From: Cryphonectria parasitica EP155
Lineage: Eukaryota; Ascomycota; Sordariomycetes; Diaporthales; Cryphonectriaceae
Length of the DNA stretch: 64,000 nt
Direction of reading: 5' to 3'
Assembly (NCBI RefSeq): GCF_011745365.1
Contig: NW_024468912.1
Span: 2,852,001-2,916,000, forward strand
Part shown: piece after piece, positions 50,001 through 63,300 of the stretch
Layout of the letters: the number at the start of each line of letters is the position of its first letter
Position numbering within the stretch: the first letter of the stretch is position 1
Made by a program: the position numbers and the translations under genes
Notes under the pieces: generated by a model
Database searches by the model: none
What the model saw: the letters and a program-made list of their open reading frames with translations, nothing else
Told to the model about the DNA's origin: nothing

Positions 50001-51775
50001 GACGTTACCCCGCCTAGCCCACTTACCCAGCCGCCAGTAAAAGTCGGCTTCCTCCCTTTTTTCGCCCTGCTTCCTTCCCCGGGGATCGATCCCGGCAGTC
50101 AGCACCCAATGAGTGCAGCAGTTCCTTGTCCAAGTGCCCCACCCGATGTGGCTTGTCGTTTGTTGCCACAGTCCAAGTTTCCCACCTCTCTGTACCATGG
50201 GAATCTATCACAGTACCATGAGCAGCTGAGATTTGCATCATGCCAATTCAGAATGTCAAGCAGGCCGGCAGATCAGCACGGGTGCGTCGTCACCTTCAGG
50301 CGGTTGGGGTACAACGAGTGTGTCTCGAAGTAAACAACCATCGCCCCTCCCTCTTTTTTTCTCTTCTCTTCTTTTCTTTTTTTAGTGCCATTTATTTTGG
50401 TATTGGTTGGCTATGTCTTTGATTGCGTCGCGCGGGCAGCACTATTTCGTACTCTTGTTCGCTCCATCTCCTCATGTCTCAGTTGCATGGTGTATACGGG
50501 GCCGCTCTGGTGGCTGAAGAGCCGGGGGGGGGGGGGGGACGTTGCTTCAGCTGCCCAGGCCGAGGCCCCTTGTGGTGCTGAACATGTCACAGCCTGTCGA
50601 AGCGAGTCCAGGCTGCCAGATTTCTCATCTACGAACCGGCCACAAGACTGGACCGCCAAGCTGAGAGAGTAGAGAGCTCTGAGCTTATCGGTTCGTATAA
50701 TGGACCCAGATCTGAAGAGGAGATCCGATGGGGAAACTGAACGGCGCAGCACAGAGGTTGTGGCTCTGTTTTCGAACTGCCATATTGCCCAGACATGTTT
50801 TTGTTGGGGCCACGCCAGGGCATCTTTCGGCTGGTTGAGCCGAGGGAGGAGGCCCTCCAAAAAGGCACAACGGAACTCCACCCCCACAGAGGAAACCGAC
50901 GGGACAGCCGCAGCTTGGCGGCTGGATCGCGGTACTGCGGCTCGCAACCGCGGCTGCGATACTGTACTATGATGCATCTAGCTCTTTGACTTTTCATCAA
51001 AGGCCACGTGTGTCCTCTCACTGCCTCACGATGACACGAATCCCGTGATCTTTGGGTGTTCCTCAGATTCTTGGTCACGCGCGCCGTCTGTGATAGTACG
51101 AAGCTAAGCCGAGTATACGGTGACTCATCTACTATGGTGGACCCTCTGTTTTATGGCTGAAAGACGACGATGCACACGATGTTTTTCGATCGTCAAATAT
51201 TCCTTCCCAAGGCCTGCATGGCGGCGACACGCACCCTCCTTTTGTTGACGCACACGTGGAGCCTAGCTTCTCGCCCGAGTGAGGACTAGTCGTGCGCTCA
51301 CGTTCAGCGGGGTACGATGCTTGTGCCTTTCTTTTCTTTCTTCCTCTTTTGGGCGAATATTAAGCCGGCATTCAACATAACAACGACAACAACGATAATA
51401 ATTAGGAAAAAATCCCAAAAAGTCCAGGCTCAACAAACTCGGTTCCGAGATATTCACCTGCATCCGGCTGCCTTTTCCTCCTTGGTCTTGTTCAAACAGC
51501 CCTCAATTCTATGCCCTGTGCCGTTGTGTCTCAGTGGCAGCCTACAGGAGTTATCTTGGTGATACACCCTATGGGCATCTCGGGTGTAAGCGGGTCGCCT
51601 GTTCCGGTCGGACGTTTCGTCCCCTACCATGCCTACGTATGTTATGTGCGCACCCGAGCTCTGGACGCAAGTCTCAACGCCCTAAAGGGCCGACAGTCTG
51701 GTCTGGACCTGCTTGCAATCCAATGTAACAACAACATGCGGCCTTGTGTGGATTTTTCACCTGCAAGGGCAGGAC

Positions 51776-51777
<2 letters not shown>

Positions 51778-51808
<31 letters not shown>
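51778..51808 (+). repeat. (GA)15 microsatellite
   Basis: Uninterrupted GA dinucleotides within the gene-free interval. Confidence 0.95.
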
Positions 51809-51810
<2 letters not shown>

Positions 51811-52421
51811 CTGTGAATGGATCCCCACGAGCCTGGGACCCTCTCACTTCACAGAGAGTGTGTGTGGGGTCGCCATTCAAGCGCGCGGGCTGAGCCAACT
51901 AGGCTATCGGCCCCCTTGTCTCCCCTTCTCCTTTACTCGATCCTATAGCGTGGTAGTAAGAGAGATCTAGATCTCACATTTTGCTGACAGGTCGTGTAGG
52001 ATGGAGAACCTGAGAGAGCCACACTCACTGCTACAGGATACACTTACTCCACAGGCGCTCAGCAAGATCGTATCCAGTCTCAAGGAATACTTGTGGCATC
52101 ACATACGCACACTCGCACGCACTCGCTCTTTGCGGTGCAACTGAATACAGAACTACGAAAACAACAGTAATGAATTAATAAATTAAAAAAAGAAAAAGAA
52201 AATATAAACGTCTTGCCAGCCTGCTTGTGAGGCTCACCCAACGAGTGCGGAATGCGGAGGGGAAAGCACGTGTTGAGCAAAAGAAAAAGTACGGGCGTGT
52301 GCAGGAGAAGCCGTCTGCAGGTGTAGGTGGCTTGCGCCAATCGACTCCGGGCCGAGACCGCGCCTAAATCGGTGTACGCATGTCGGCAGCACCGACAAGG
52401 TGTGTGAGGGTAAGGTGAAAC

Positions 52422-52422
<1 letters not shown>

Positions 52423-52450
<28 letters not shown>
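52423..52450 (+). repeat. T28 homopolymer
   Basis: Twenty-eight consecutive T in the gene-free interval. Confidence 0.95.
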
Positions 52451-52453
<3 letters not shown>

Positions 52454-54198
52454 CACACCATCTTCCTCTTGCACTGCGGATTTGTGTTCACCCGCTATAC
52501 GGACTTTCCATCGCATCTCGCATCACTGGGGCTCTGCGGTTTTAATTATTTAGCCTTTTCTTCTCCCCCCCCCCCTTTATGCGGGATTGGCTACAGGCGG
52601 CAGCAGCCCTGCACAGGGTTTCCCCCCCTCCTCCTCTTCCTTTATTTCTTTATTTCTTTATTAATTATTATCATTATTATTATTATTATTATTTTATTAT
52701 TTGATTTTTCCTGTTCTCCCCCTGGACTTCAATTTAATCAATCAATCTTGCGCGCTTGCTTAGTCGCTCAGTCTTACGGCTTACTGATTCCCCGGCGTGA
52801 CACAAAATTCCGGGCCCACGGCTTTGGGAACATTAGCTGGACAAATTCGGCCTTCGCTTCGCGTTCGTATTATATTCGCTTTCTTTTCTTCTTCTTTCTT
52901 CTTCTTTCCTCTTCACTCATACAGACTAACCCTTACCAGAGCATCAGCTTTCCTAAGTCCGATGCACCCCGAAAACACCGGTGTATGCAAATGATCAAAG
53001 TATGAGCCATCGTACTAGAAAAAAGGAAGTGAGTGCAATCAACAAAGAAAGACGGCGGGCTTGGTAAGCGAAGCGGGTTTTGTAAGCCTCCATATGACCA
53101 ACCTGTCCGCACTATCCAATCGCGAATAATAATACGCAAAGGCACAAGGGATAGAAGAAAAAAGCAAAGAAGAAAGAACAAAAGAAAAGGGTGGGGGAGG
53201 GGAGCTACTTCCAGCCCCCCCCCCTCGATGAGCTGAGCCCCCTTTAGACGATACGGTATTGTGCTAGACATGGTGATTATACAGTATGATAGTACTTTAC
53301 TGCTTGCTAACATGCGTGTCAGCCCCCAACAATAGAGAGAGTGTGAGAGAACTAGGAAAAAGTTCCGACCAAATGACTAATGATTCGCCAGGGAAAGAAA
53401 AGAAAACAACCACCACTCGGGGACCGATTTGCAGAGATATTTCCTGTTTTCTCGAATCGAGGCTGAGGTTGCTCACCTATCTCAGAACAAAAGAAGGAAG
53501 GAAGGGGAAAAAAAACACGAGAGGATCGCCAGGCCCGAACCCTGGAATCGATGACCCAGACAAGCAACGATCATCGCACAATACCAAAAAGCCGGCTTGC
53601 CCCTCAGTTGCGATTGCAACAACTGACATCAGGGTTAGGATGGGTGGGTGGGTGGATAATATGTCAGCCCAATTACCATCCTCATGTCGATGTTGGAACG
53701 AGGAGATGGAGGGGGGGGAGGGAAAAGAATGAGTTCCATACAACGTACAGTATGGTGTGCGTGCGCCGAGAATTCTAGAATTCTTTTTTTCTTTTGCCCC
53801 CATCTATTGTCGAAAACTGGACGGGATGCACTGCATAGGGCTGAACAGAGCCTTGGATTATTTTTTTTGGGCCCTCCCTTTTTTTTCTTTTTTTTTTCTT
53901 TCCATCCTTTCCCTTCTCGCCTAAGCCAAGTACACAATCCACGCAAAAAGCAAAACCACGGTCAGGCTTGGCAACGCTGTAGAATCGCATCGCGCGCGTC
54001 GAGACCAGAAAAAAAAAAAAATCAAGTGACGCACGTGGCGTCCCCCGGCGACATGCGATGAGGCTTTGCCTCGTGCGCCTCGGGTGTACTACAGAGCCTC
54101 CCCCCTCTCTCTATCCTTCTCTAGAAGCCTTCCATAGGACTATTCCAGAAGCCTTCCTTGCTAGGTCCAGGCCGGTCTCGCTCCTCCCGTGGGTGGGA

Positions 54199-54225
<27 letters not shown>
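54199..54225 (+). repeat. (AC)13 microsatellite
   Basis: AC dinucleotides followed by further purine-rich GA repeats to about 54270. Confidence 0.95.
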
Positions 54226-54230
<5 letters not shown>

Positions 54231-55869
54231 ACAAGCGCGAGAGCGAGAGAGCGAGAGACAGAGAGAAAGAGGGGAGATGCAAAAGGGGGAAAACGTATTG
54301 GAGGAGGCACACAGGGTAAGATCAGCGCTAGAAATAGTATCACGCCAGCCTTTTGGTCAAGGTTGCATTGCATGAATGCACGTCAGGGCATCCACACAAA
54401 TCAAGGAGGGGAAGAGAGAGTGAGAGAGAGAAAGAGAGAGACGCCCAATCCCCCGCCGCGATCGCCGCAGCCCCAAGCGAGGGCACGCCAAGCGGGGGAG
54501 AATAGAGCGATGATAACTCTACTGCTCCTGCAGATGGTACGAGTGTACCACAGCGTCAGCTTCTGTGTGGCCCCTCTCTTTGTTTCTCTGTTTTCTCTCT
54601 CGGCTGTGTATGCGCTTGCGTGCGTGTGTGTGTGTGTGTGCACGATGCCAAAATCCGTCCAATCAAGAGGGAGAGGAGGGGAATCACCGGCAAAGACCGG
54701 TTTTGCAGGGCTATGTATATGTTCGTGTCATGTATGTCTTGTATGAGGTGATGACGGGTTGCGTGGTTGACGACTCAAGGCTGATTTTCCCCTCCTGACT
54801 GCAGGATATGCCTTTTTCCTTTTTTTAAGTTTTCCCTCCCTTTCCCATTTCACTTCTCTCCTCGGTCGATGAGTGATGATGGTGATTATCTATCGGATGA
54901 TTGGCTGCACTGCCTCGACGCTTGCTCCGTTGATCACTTGTCCAGCTCCCCGGCACTCCGTGGTACAAGGCCCAACACAGAAAAGTCTATTAGACGACGA
55001 GGCAATATTAGCAACATAGCCTCACACACAGAGAGCTGGAGGTACAGAATACAGCGTACGTCCATCCATCAGAGTTGGGACGGGCTTTTCTTCTTTGGTA
55101 AGTCCGCTCACCTTTTCGTCAACGGTCCAATCCACGCAGCAGAAGGACTTTCCTTCTTCTCCCTCAAGTGAGAGAGAGAGAGAGAGCAGACTAATGTAAC
55201 ACTCTGTTCTCGCTCTGCGCGGCCTGACTGGTCCAACCCACGACGAGAAGCTAACTTCATTTCTTGTCTCGCATCAGCTGGACCCAAAGTACGTATATGT
55301 GAAGTGTGTGATCGGCCAGGTCACTCAGCTGAGGCACAGGACAGCAGAATCAAACCGGGGAAAAAAGATTTGTCACGGGCAGTCGAGTGAGTTTCTGAAT
55401 GGCCGCACCTCGAGAAACTTCCCTTGCCCTGTTGTCTCCGTGTCCGTTTGCTTGGGGTAAATAAATATTGAATCCCTCGCAATGATGGTCAGGTCTTGTG
55501 ATGTGTCTCAAATCACTGACTGGGAGCGACATACAGCTGTCAGAAGTTTTACAAAGTGAGTTACATTGCCCATTGCGGCTGAGGACACGCCATTACGCAA
55601 GCTGCTGGACACAGAGATGAAAGGGGGGGGGGGGGGCGCCCACCAGCGTGAGAGAGACCGAAGATACCCAGAAACGGTCCCTTGTCATCAAGTGGTAACG
55701 CTGAAAATGTGAACAAACCGGACAAGCGACACCCCGTAGCTCATCCATCAGCTCGATCCCATGGAATCTTGGCTGCTGGACTCGATGAACCTGGCATCAC
55801 ACGAACAAGGCGAGCCCTGGCCAGCCAACCCACCGCTCCTCTTCTTTTCACCGCTGTACGCCTCTATCG

Positions 55870-55906
55870 CCACCACCACCACCACCACCACCACCACCAC
55901 CATCAC
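55870..55906 (+). repeat. (CCA)n trinucleotide repeat
   Basis: About twelve CCA/CAC units in the gene-free interval. Confidence 0.9.
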
Positions 55907-56232
55907 ATTCCGTCCGTCGCCTCTTTGCTTACTTATCTACATGTGTCAACGGCCCGAGTCGAAAGAGGAAGAGGATTAAGACCTCGGCTGCTCTATTCGT
56001 TTGATACGGACCAGACAGAAAGAGAGAAAGAGAGACAGAGGAAAGATGCGCGAGAGAATGGTAGCAACAAGTCAGGCCCGATATCATTTACCCCATTTTG
56101 TGCATGTGTGTATGTGTCATCTCACATACCATCGCGGCTTGGCTTTTCTTCTTTTCTTTTCGGTCCTTCTCTCGTCAACTTGCTCGCAATTTCTTGCCTA
56201 AAGCTGACCTTTGGCCAGAAGTGGCTTGAGTG

Positions 56233-56233
<1 letters not shown>

Positions 56234-56285
<52 letters not shown>
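56234..56285 (+). repeat. (CT)26 microsatellite
   Basis: About 52 bp of pure CT dinucleotides; the longest microsatellite in the window. Confidence 0.95.
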
Positions 56286-56288
<3 letters not shown>

Positions 56289-57390
56289 CACCAATATCTA
56301 GAGAAATGGATTAGTCCGCAAGAAGATGGACAGACAGACAGACAGCCCAGTAGCCGACCTCTTCCATAATACAAATCACCCTCACATTGAGAACCACACT
56401 CGGCTCGTGATGTGTTATATCCTTAAAAGGGGGGGGGGGGGGGACACTAAGCACAGTGACATACCTACTCGAGCCTAGGTCTATATTCTCGATTTTATAA
56501 CCGGGATAAATGTTCGTATGACTTACGTTCAAACGAACTCCATAAGATGGACAGCACGGGAGGAGAAAAGGGCCTATCGGTGAAGGATCGGTAAAGCCGG
56601 GTTGATTGCCATGGTCTGGACGACTCGAACCACATGTAAGCATGATAGGTGAACACATACATTGAGGGTGAGTGCTAGTAAGGAAAAATTGTGTTTCCTC
56701 AGCGCGAGCTTAGCTTACCTCGACACCAATATCCAAGGGAGGAGGGAAGAGGATTTCTCGTAAGGCTCACCGTCCTTTTGGAGATCAATGGCTTGAGAGC
56801 AAGGGTACCTCTTCTCCAGCATTACACATAACCGGCTCGAGGGATTCCTCCTGGACGAATGACCACGGTGGTGGGCGGCAGGGAACGTTCAACTTCACAC
56901 ACCAGATTTTATCAGATATTCAAGACGGGAAGACGTCTACAGTCGTCAAATGGGATATATCCTCCAATGAAATATTGCCTCAACCTTTCTTGCCCCTGGC
57001 CACAATGCGCCCTTTCTGTCTTCGTTTAAGTCCTTGGAAATTTGCCAGATAGAGTCAACATACATCTCGCCAGCACGATTTTTCAAACTCCCAAAATAGC
57101 CTGCTTCTTTGCTGTATCCGATGGCGTCTCAATGTCTCCATTCCGAGACCTGGCGTCGACGCCCTCAATGTCGTGCCCTGACACTCCATTCCCGTATCAG
57201 TGATACTTCAAGAGCTACACTCATTCCTTCGTCAGTTCAATACGTCCCAGCGTTGATGATCAGCTGTGTCATTAATAATCGTCAGCCTTATGGTCCTTTT
57301 CTCCACTCACGTCACTCGGCTTTCTTGAGCCCGGCTACACGAAGACAGCGAGGCCGAGAAGTCACCGAGGGGAACAGGAGGAACAGAGTT

Positions 57391-60300
57391 TCAAAGGAAG
57401 TTGAGACAACTCACATCGATCAGCCTCTCGGTCTGGGAAAAGCACTGTTTATCAGGCTCCTCCGTCGGGTTCAGTGAACAAAACCGCCACAGGCCTCCGA
57501 AACCCATATCATCGAGGATGTCATTGAGCACCGAGGTAGCCATGGATCCATTCCCGTTGCTCGTGCCTGATTCCATCATCGCCGTAGCGAACTGCGGATT
57601 CGACGTCAGCGTTTGCAAGAGCCTGTGGGCTGACTCTAACGTCGATGAGTTTTGGCAGTGCAGGAGGGTGTCATCAAGGATGACCAATATCGGACCGCAG
57701 CTGCTGATGATTAGCGGATGAAAAAGAGGACCCCGGGGGGGGGGGGGGAGGGCTCACAATTGCATAATCACGCCCGGTCGCCCAATAGCGAGCTCGTTGA
57801 GCCAGTGCAGCAGGCGACTCTGGACCGCATCTTCGAGAAACTGGAAGTCCACCAGCTCGATGGCCGTGTTCAGCAAGAGATCCTTATCCTGGACGCTGCT
57901 AAGCCTCTCCATCGAACGGGCCTTCTGCACGCCTGATGGACTCGTGGGCGGGGTGATACCAGCCTGCCAAAGGGCTTCTCTCAGCTCCTCAGGCGCCACC
58001 GCGCGGGAGAGGATGAGCGAGAGATAAGGCGAGTATGGCACCTCTTTCAGATGTCTTGTCGACGGCGTGTCTCCATCAGGCGTGCTGGCAGGCAAGGTTG
58101 TCATCTCCAGGAAGGTAGCGAGTACGTGCAGTGCGGTTGTCTTGGTCATGGTATCTGACAGGCCGCGGGCGAGGCATGCACACACTGCGAAGTGGAAGGT
58201 CTCGTTGCTGAAGTGAATGCCGTAGAAGTCATCCAGCGGTTGTGCCACATTCTCGAGCTGGTCACGGCCTTGAAGCAGGTGCGCCACCAGCTTCACACCG
58301 CGCATGTCGCCCGAGGTATTGATGTTGGTCAGCACAGACTCAAGGAACACGGCGGCGCAGTTGAACAGCGGAGGCGGGACGAGCCGCAGCAGAAATGTGG
58401 CCAGCCAGAACAGCTGCACACCATAGCGGGAAGTGGAAGGGAGTTTGGCCATCATCCGTGACAGCGCTGTCACGATCGCGACCAGCATCTCGCTGTTCCC
58501 ATCGTCGCCACTGAACCGCGTGATGCTGATCCGCAGCGCAACGAGGACTTGGTACAATAAATCATCGTCCACCTCCTCCCTGGCGAGACAGCCCATCACC
58601 GAGAAGGCACGAGGCTGGATTGCCGGGTTGTTCTGGAAGGCCGTACTGGCGACGAGGCTCATCCAGCGCGAGCGCCAGGCATTGGCCATGTCTGTAGACG
58701 GAGCAGCAACAGAGCAGATATCGAACATGATCCCTGCCAAGGTTTCCGTAGCAGCCAGCGTAGGACCATACTCCTGCGTTGTGGACATGGAAGCCCCGTC
58801 ACGACTCGGGTAGTTGGGGGTGATACTCCAGATGTCTGTTCGCGATTCCGACAGGGATTCAAGAAGCCCTCTGAGCTTGGTCTGTCGCGCCTCATCCAGG
58901 CTGAACGAAGTGCAAGCTGCGTGTACGGAGTTGATTAGCAGACGGTGTACCAGAACGCGTATGTCTGAGGCTCCAGTGTTGGCAAGCATGGTGACGATGT
59001 GAAATATCTCGGGCAGGTACATCTGCGCCTGGATACCACTGTCAAATGACAGCGATACGCAGAATTGTAGCAAGATGCAAACCTCTGGCCATACGACGTT
59101 CTCTGGCAAATGCTTGCTCTGCCGCATCGACGACCGATTCAGGGCCTTCCGGAGTCGGGTAATGATCTTGCCTCGCAGAGTGATGCTACCAATCGCGGTG
59201 ACGATGGAGGTCAGTGTCTCGGTCTGCTCGTCATGTAGCCCTATGCTCGATGCTGCCTTGATTACTTCGTCCAGGAAGATATCTAACAGGACCTCATCGC
59301 GCTGAATAGCTGGCCAGATGGTCTGTTCGAGCGTGAACCCCAACGTTGGATCAGACAGGGTCACGTCGATGAGCTTTCGGAAAAAGGTTGCAATCTTCTC
59401 ACGGCCTTTGTCGCTGTCAGCTTCGGCCGCCAGGATTGAAGATCGCAGGCCAGGCAGCCATGGTGCTAGGTACGCAAGGCTCAGGGGCTTCTGCTCCTCG
59501 GAGAAGCTGTCCCAGCCGACAAAGAACTCGTTCAGAAAGTCGGACGTCAGCTGCGGCTCGGTCTCGGCAAGGGCTCTGCTGATGTCGATGATAAAGCGGG
59601 AAGGGTCCAACGGCACCGCAATATCTGCATGTAGTCAGTTAGAAAACGGGAGGTTCTGCTCCTTAACACATAAAGAGAAAGAGAGGACATACCTTTCGTG
59701 CACATGACCCTCGATGCCGTCGTAAAATTGAAGGCCCTGCATAGTGCACCCAGCAGATTGTACGACGACAATCGCAGAACATGGTCTGGACTCGCCAAGT
59801 TCGTGAGAGCCAGGTTCAGCAACGTTCCGGGAACATCTTGCGGCCTTATCAACCGCTCGTACAGCTTCAGCGATCGAGTGTCTTTGCCATGCTTGGCCTT
59901 GGCTGTACGGATGGTTTGGAGGATCTCAGCTTTCTTTGGGCTAGTGAAATATAAGGCAATCTTGCCATTGTCGGCCCTCAGTCCGAAAGCAGAGTCATCG
60001 TCGGTCTTGGTGTTCACCGGTGCCTCGTCTATATCACTTAGACGGAAAATGTCATTGATATTGGCGCTTAATCGGAAGTTGGGGTGCACTTCTTGCTGAT
60101 CGGCCGTCGTTATCTGCACGAATTGGCTACCCACCATGATCCGACACAGAATCGCGCCTTTCGTCTTCGACAATCGGATGACGGGCTTGAAGTCGTATCG
60201 CGTATCGGCGAACACGCTGATGGTCTCCTTGGGTAGATGGAGCTGCGTGAAGTGGAAGTGGTTCTGCAACTCCTTGATACTTCCAATAAGATGGTAGTCA

Positions 60301-63300
60301 ATCTTGTTTGGATTGAAGACGCTCGTATCTTTCTTTGTAGAGACTCGGAGAACACGGCGCAGACATTTCCTGGCACCAGACTTAGCATCTATCAATCCAG
60401 AAACCGGGGGGTCCCCGTGCCGAGCTTTCTGCACCTACCGGAAAGCGGTGTTCATGTTGTAAATATAAATGCGAGTAAGCTGCTTTGACAGCTCAGAGGG
60501 GGTCAGAAGCTCCAGCTTGTGAAGCAGCTCATCCTGAGGCTCTTCGCTCTGCCCGTTGAAACACGTTGCATCAATCAAAAGGCCAAACGGCTTATGCCAC
60601 ATACGACTAGCGATCTAACGAGAGAAAGTCAGAGACCATTGGGACTATCGACAGCCAGCCTATTCCACGGGAGATGATCCTGTTGGCGGCAGTGTGAGTT
60701 CAAGCCAGCGGGCTGTATCTTTTACGTACCTTCAAATAGCAGTAGATCAGGGTATCATAATCAATAGACTCGTCATCGATATTCCTCAAGATAATGCAGA
60801 TGATAGACACTCCATCCTAGAATCGCAAATCAGTCATCACTCACCCAACAAGGAGGCAGCTGCAGCCGCAGCTATTGAAACGAAAGCGGGCTGAGAAAAA
60901 ACCATAGGAACATACCTTGCTCTCACCACCGTCATATACGGCCCTGGTTGTGACGAAGGACTCGGTGCTGCGGAAAGCATTACGAAGCATGAAATTTTGG
61001 AACCGGGAGTACGCAGGTGGGCTGTTGGATGAGATTACGGGTCTGTTCCATGTGACGGCTAACGATGGTGGGCCTAGATGCGAGATGAGATGTCGAAGGG
61101 GTTCCAAAACGGGTGAGCGTGTGCGTGTCACCTCTGCTGGTGACCGCACAAAATCCCTTCGTTCCTGCGACGTGAGCCGTTGCCTGACCTGGTCCCAATG
61201 GTCGTAGAGGAAGCGATGCAGCGCGACACAAGAACCGAAGTCAAATGATTCTGCCGTACTTGGCGGGTCTGTCTTCTCGGGTGCTACAGAGATTTCGCGT
61301 AAGAAGGTGGTGACTCGGTATATGTTTTGTGTGAGGAAGTCGTTCAAGGGGAACATGTAAGGTTCTTTGGCCCCGAACAGCACATTATTGGCCAGGTTTT
61401 GGACGACCTTGGCGATCAGCAGCAAACCTCTGCGCATCTCCTTGGACGGAAGCGTCGAGACCAGGCCCTCAGCCTCAGGAGCCACAATCGCTGGGCAAAA
61501 GAACCTAAGAAAGATGAAGGCGCCCACCGCGGTGTACTTGGCCTCAGGAAATCTAGGCATCACCGCCGTGGAAATGATGCTGCAGATTTTCCGGAATGAC
61601 GACGGGATGCTGGACGATGAGTTGCAAATATCCTCGATGAAGACCTTGGCAACGATGCGCAATTGCAGGGCATTCTTCTGTAGCTCGTCTGGTGTTGCAA
61701 CCCTTGCTGGGTCCAGCTCGAGATCGAGATCTTTAGACGTCATCATCAGCCGCTCGAGCACCTTTTGCAGTGTGCCCTTGAGATACGCCATGCCCTTCCA
61801 CTTGGCGTAGATGGAGAGCATTTTGGTTGCAACACATGTCCTTCGCAGCAGCTCTGACTCGTTTTCCGTATCCTCGACCTCCTGCTTGATGAGGGCCTCC
61901 AGCAGCACAAAGCTGAGACCTCGGGTCTCGAAGATGTTCAACAGGGAGATTGTGACCTCATCAACCTCGCTGCTGGGACAGACGGAGCTGATCGCGGCGG
62001 CCAAGCTGGTGTCTGTAGTGAGCAGGTCGAGCAGCTCGTCGTACTTCTCTGTGACCGCGGTGTCAGAAAGGTTGCTGAACTCTGTGCCCTGCACCAGGAT
62101 GTTATAGAGGACTTTAACAAATGCCGTTCTTATCTCGACATTCTCGTGATACCCTATACTCAGAGAATGCTTGAGGCCAACGTCGATGTTCGCAGCCAGA
62201 AGGTTGGACAGTATGGTGATCGCCAGCTCCGAGCTTGTGATGCTCTCATCCCTTGCTGCGGTGCCGTGTTCGTGTCTGCCCGCCTCTGTGGACTCCAGGT
62301 TCAGCAGCGACAGAAAACGGTTGAAGTACGTGTGGAACATCTGTGATTTCAACTCGCTCGCGCCGACATCCGACTGTCCTTCACCGGGCTGCAAAGGAAG
62401 GCGGTAGGTCATCTCGGCAAGTGACCGCAGACAGGCCTTGTCAAGATCCTTCTGAACCCGCATCGCATCATCGAAACGTGCAGGCCCTGATGCTGCAGCA
62501 GATTCCGCCCGTGGCGATCGCGGTCGAGTGATCCAACTGAAGACGTACTCCAGAAGCTGGTTACGGATGCGCACGTCGTCTCTCAGGTTCAGATGCTCCT
62601 TCTTCCTCATGAGAGACTCAGAAAGCTGACAGACTTTGATCTTCACCATGAGGCTGTTTCTAGTGTCCGAAACGCCATCTAGAAACTTGGCAAAATTGAG
62701 CGCTAGAGCCCCCAAGTTCACAGACGATGCAGCACCCAGGTCCGAAGGCCCATCTAGTCGTTCCACCAGGGCTCGGAGGAGGGAGATGGACTGCTCGGCG
62801 AAGATGATTTCATTCTCGACCCCCCTCGCTGTCGATTCGAGGGCTCCGGTGAACAAGACGTCAAGCTGCTGCTCGAGTGCTTTGAACAGTGACTGATAGA
62901 GAGCTGGTGCTGTCTCGACGGATAGCACCTCACGCATTGCCTCTCGCACCCGGACATTGTTGCAGCCAAGAAGCTCGATGCTCACCCTCAGATATCCGCT
63001 GAGCATCGGCTCCTCCTGGTTGTCCAGCGACAGCTTGTCAATCCACTTGAGGTCCTTGAGGGCAGGATCGTCGATAATGGCTGACTGGTCCTCCACGCAC
63101 ACACCGCCGAGGGAGGCGAGAAAGCCCGAGTAGTTTCGCCACTCAGCGAGGACTGCCTCTGGTAACGCTTCAGGGGCAAGAGTCGAAACTTCTTTGGATA
63201 GCTTTACCCACTTGTCGAATGCACATGCCCAGGCATCAAGTATACCGGCACTTGGATACTGCATACCTCTCAACAAGCTGCGGACTCGCTTTTGAAAAGC

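Larger units (their letters stand above)
46717..57390. other. 10.7-kb gene-free interval
   Basis: It extends from the 5' end of the Rpn4-like gene to the 3' end of the RasGAP gene. I found no spliceable set of frames with a known domain, no tRNA, rRNA or transposon. Open frames are low-complexity; the longest is 49551-50333, whose first in-frame ATG is at 49707. It is rich in simple repeats: (GA)n 51778-51808, T28 52423-52450, (ATT)n about 52664-52700, (AC)n 54199-54225, (GT)n near 54620-54640, (CCA)n 55870-55906, (TC)n 56234-56285, and G/C runs at 48236-48246, 50524-50538, 53215-53224, 55624-55636 and 56429-56443. The part next to 46716 must contain the promoter and leader of the regulator. 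Confidence 0.6.

Noticed and set aside
51870..51915. tRNA-like A-box (TAGCCTAGTTGG on the minus strand)
   Set aside because: No B-box, no cloverleaf stems and no matching acceptor arms could be drawn.
52400..53005. 201-codon ORF
   Set aside because: It is built from a T28 run, an ATT repeat and CT-rich stretches; low-complexity translation.
53515..53550. tRNA T-arm-like CCAGG-GTTCGGG-CCTGG with a following T run on the minus strand
   Set aside because: The loop lacks the TTCRA consensus in the right register, and there is no D-arm or pairing acceptor stem upstream.
55682..56314. 210-codon ORF with His and Ser-Leu runs
   Set aside because: The runs come from the CCA and CT microsatellites, and there is no other support.
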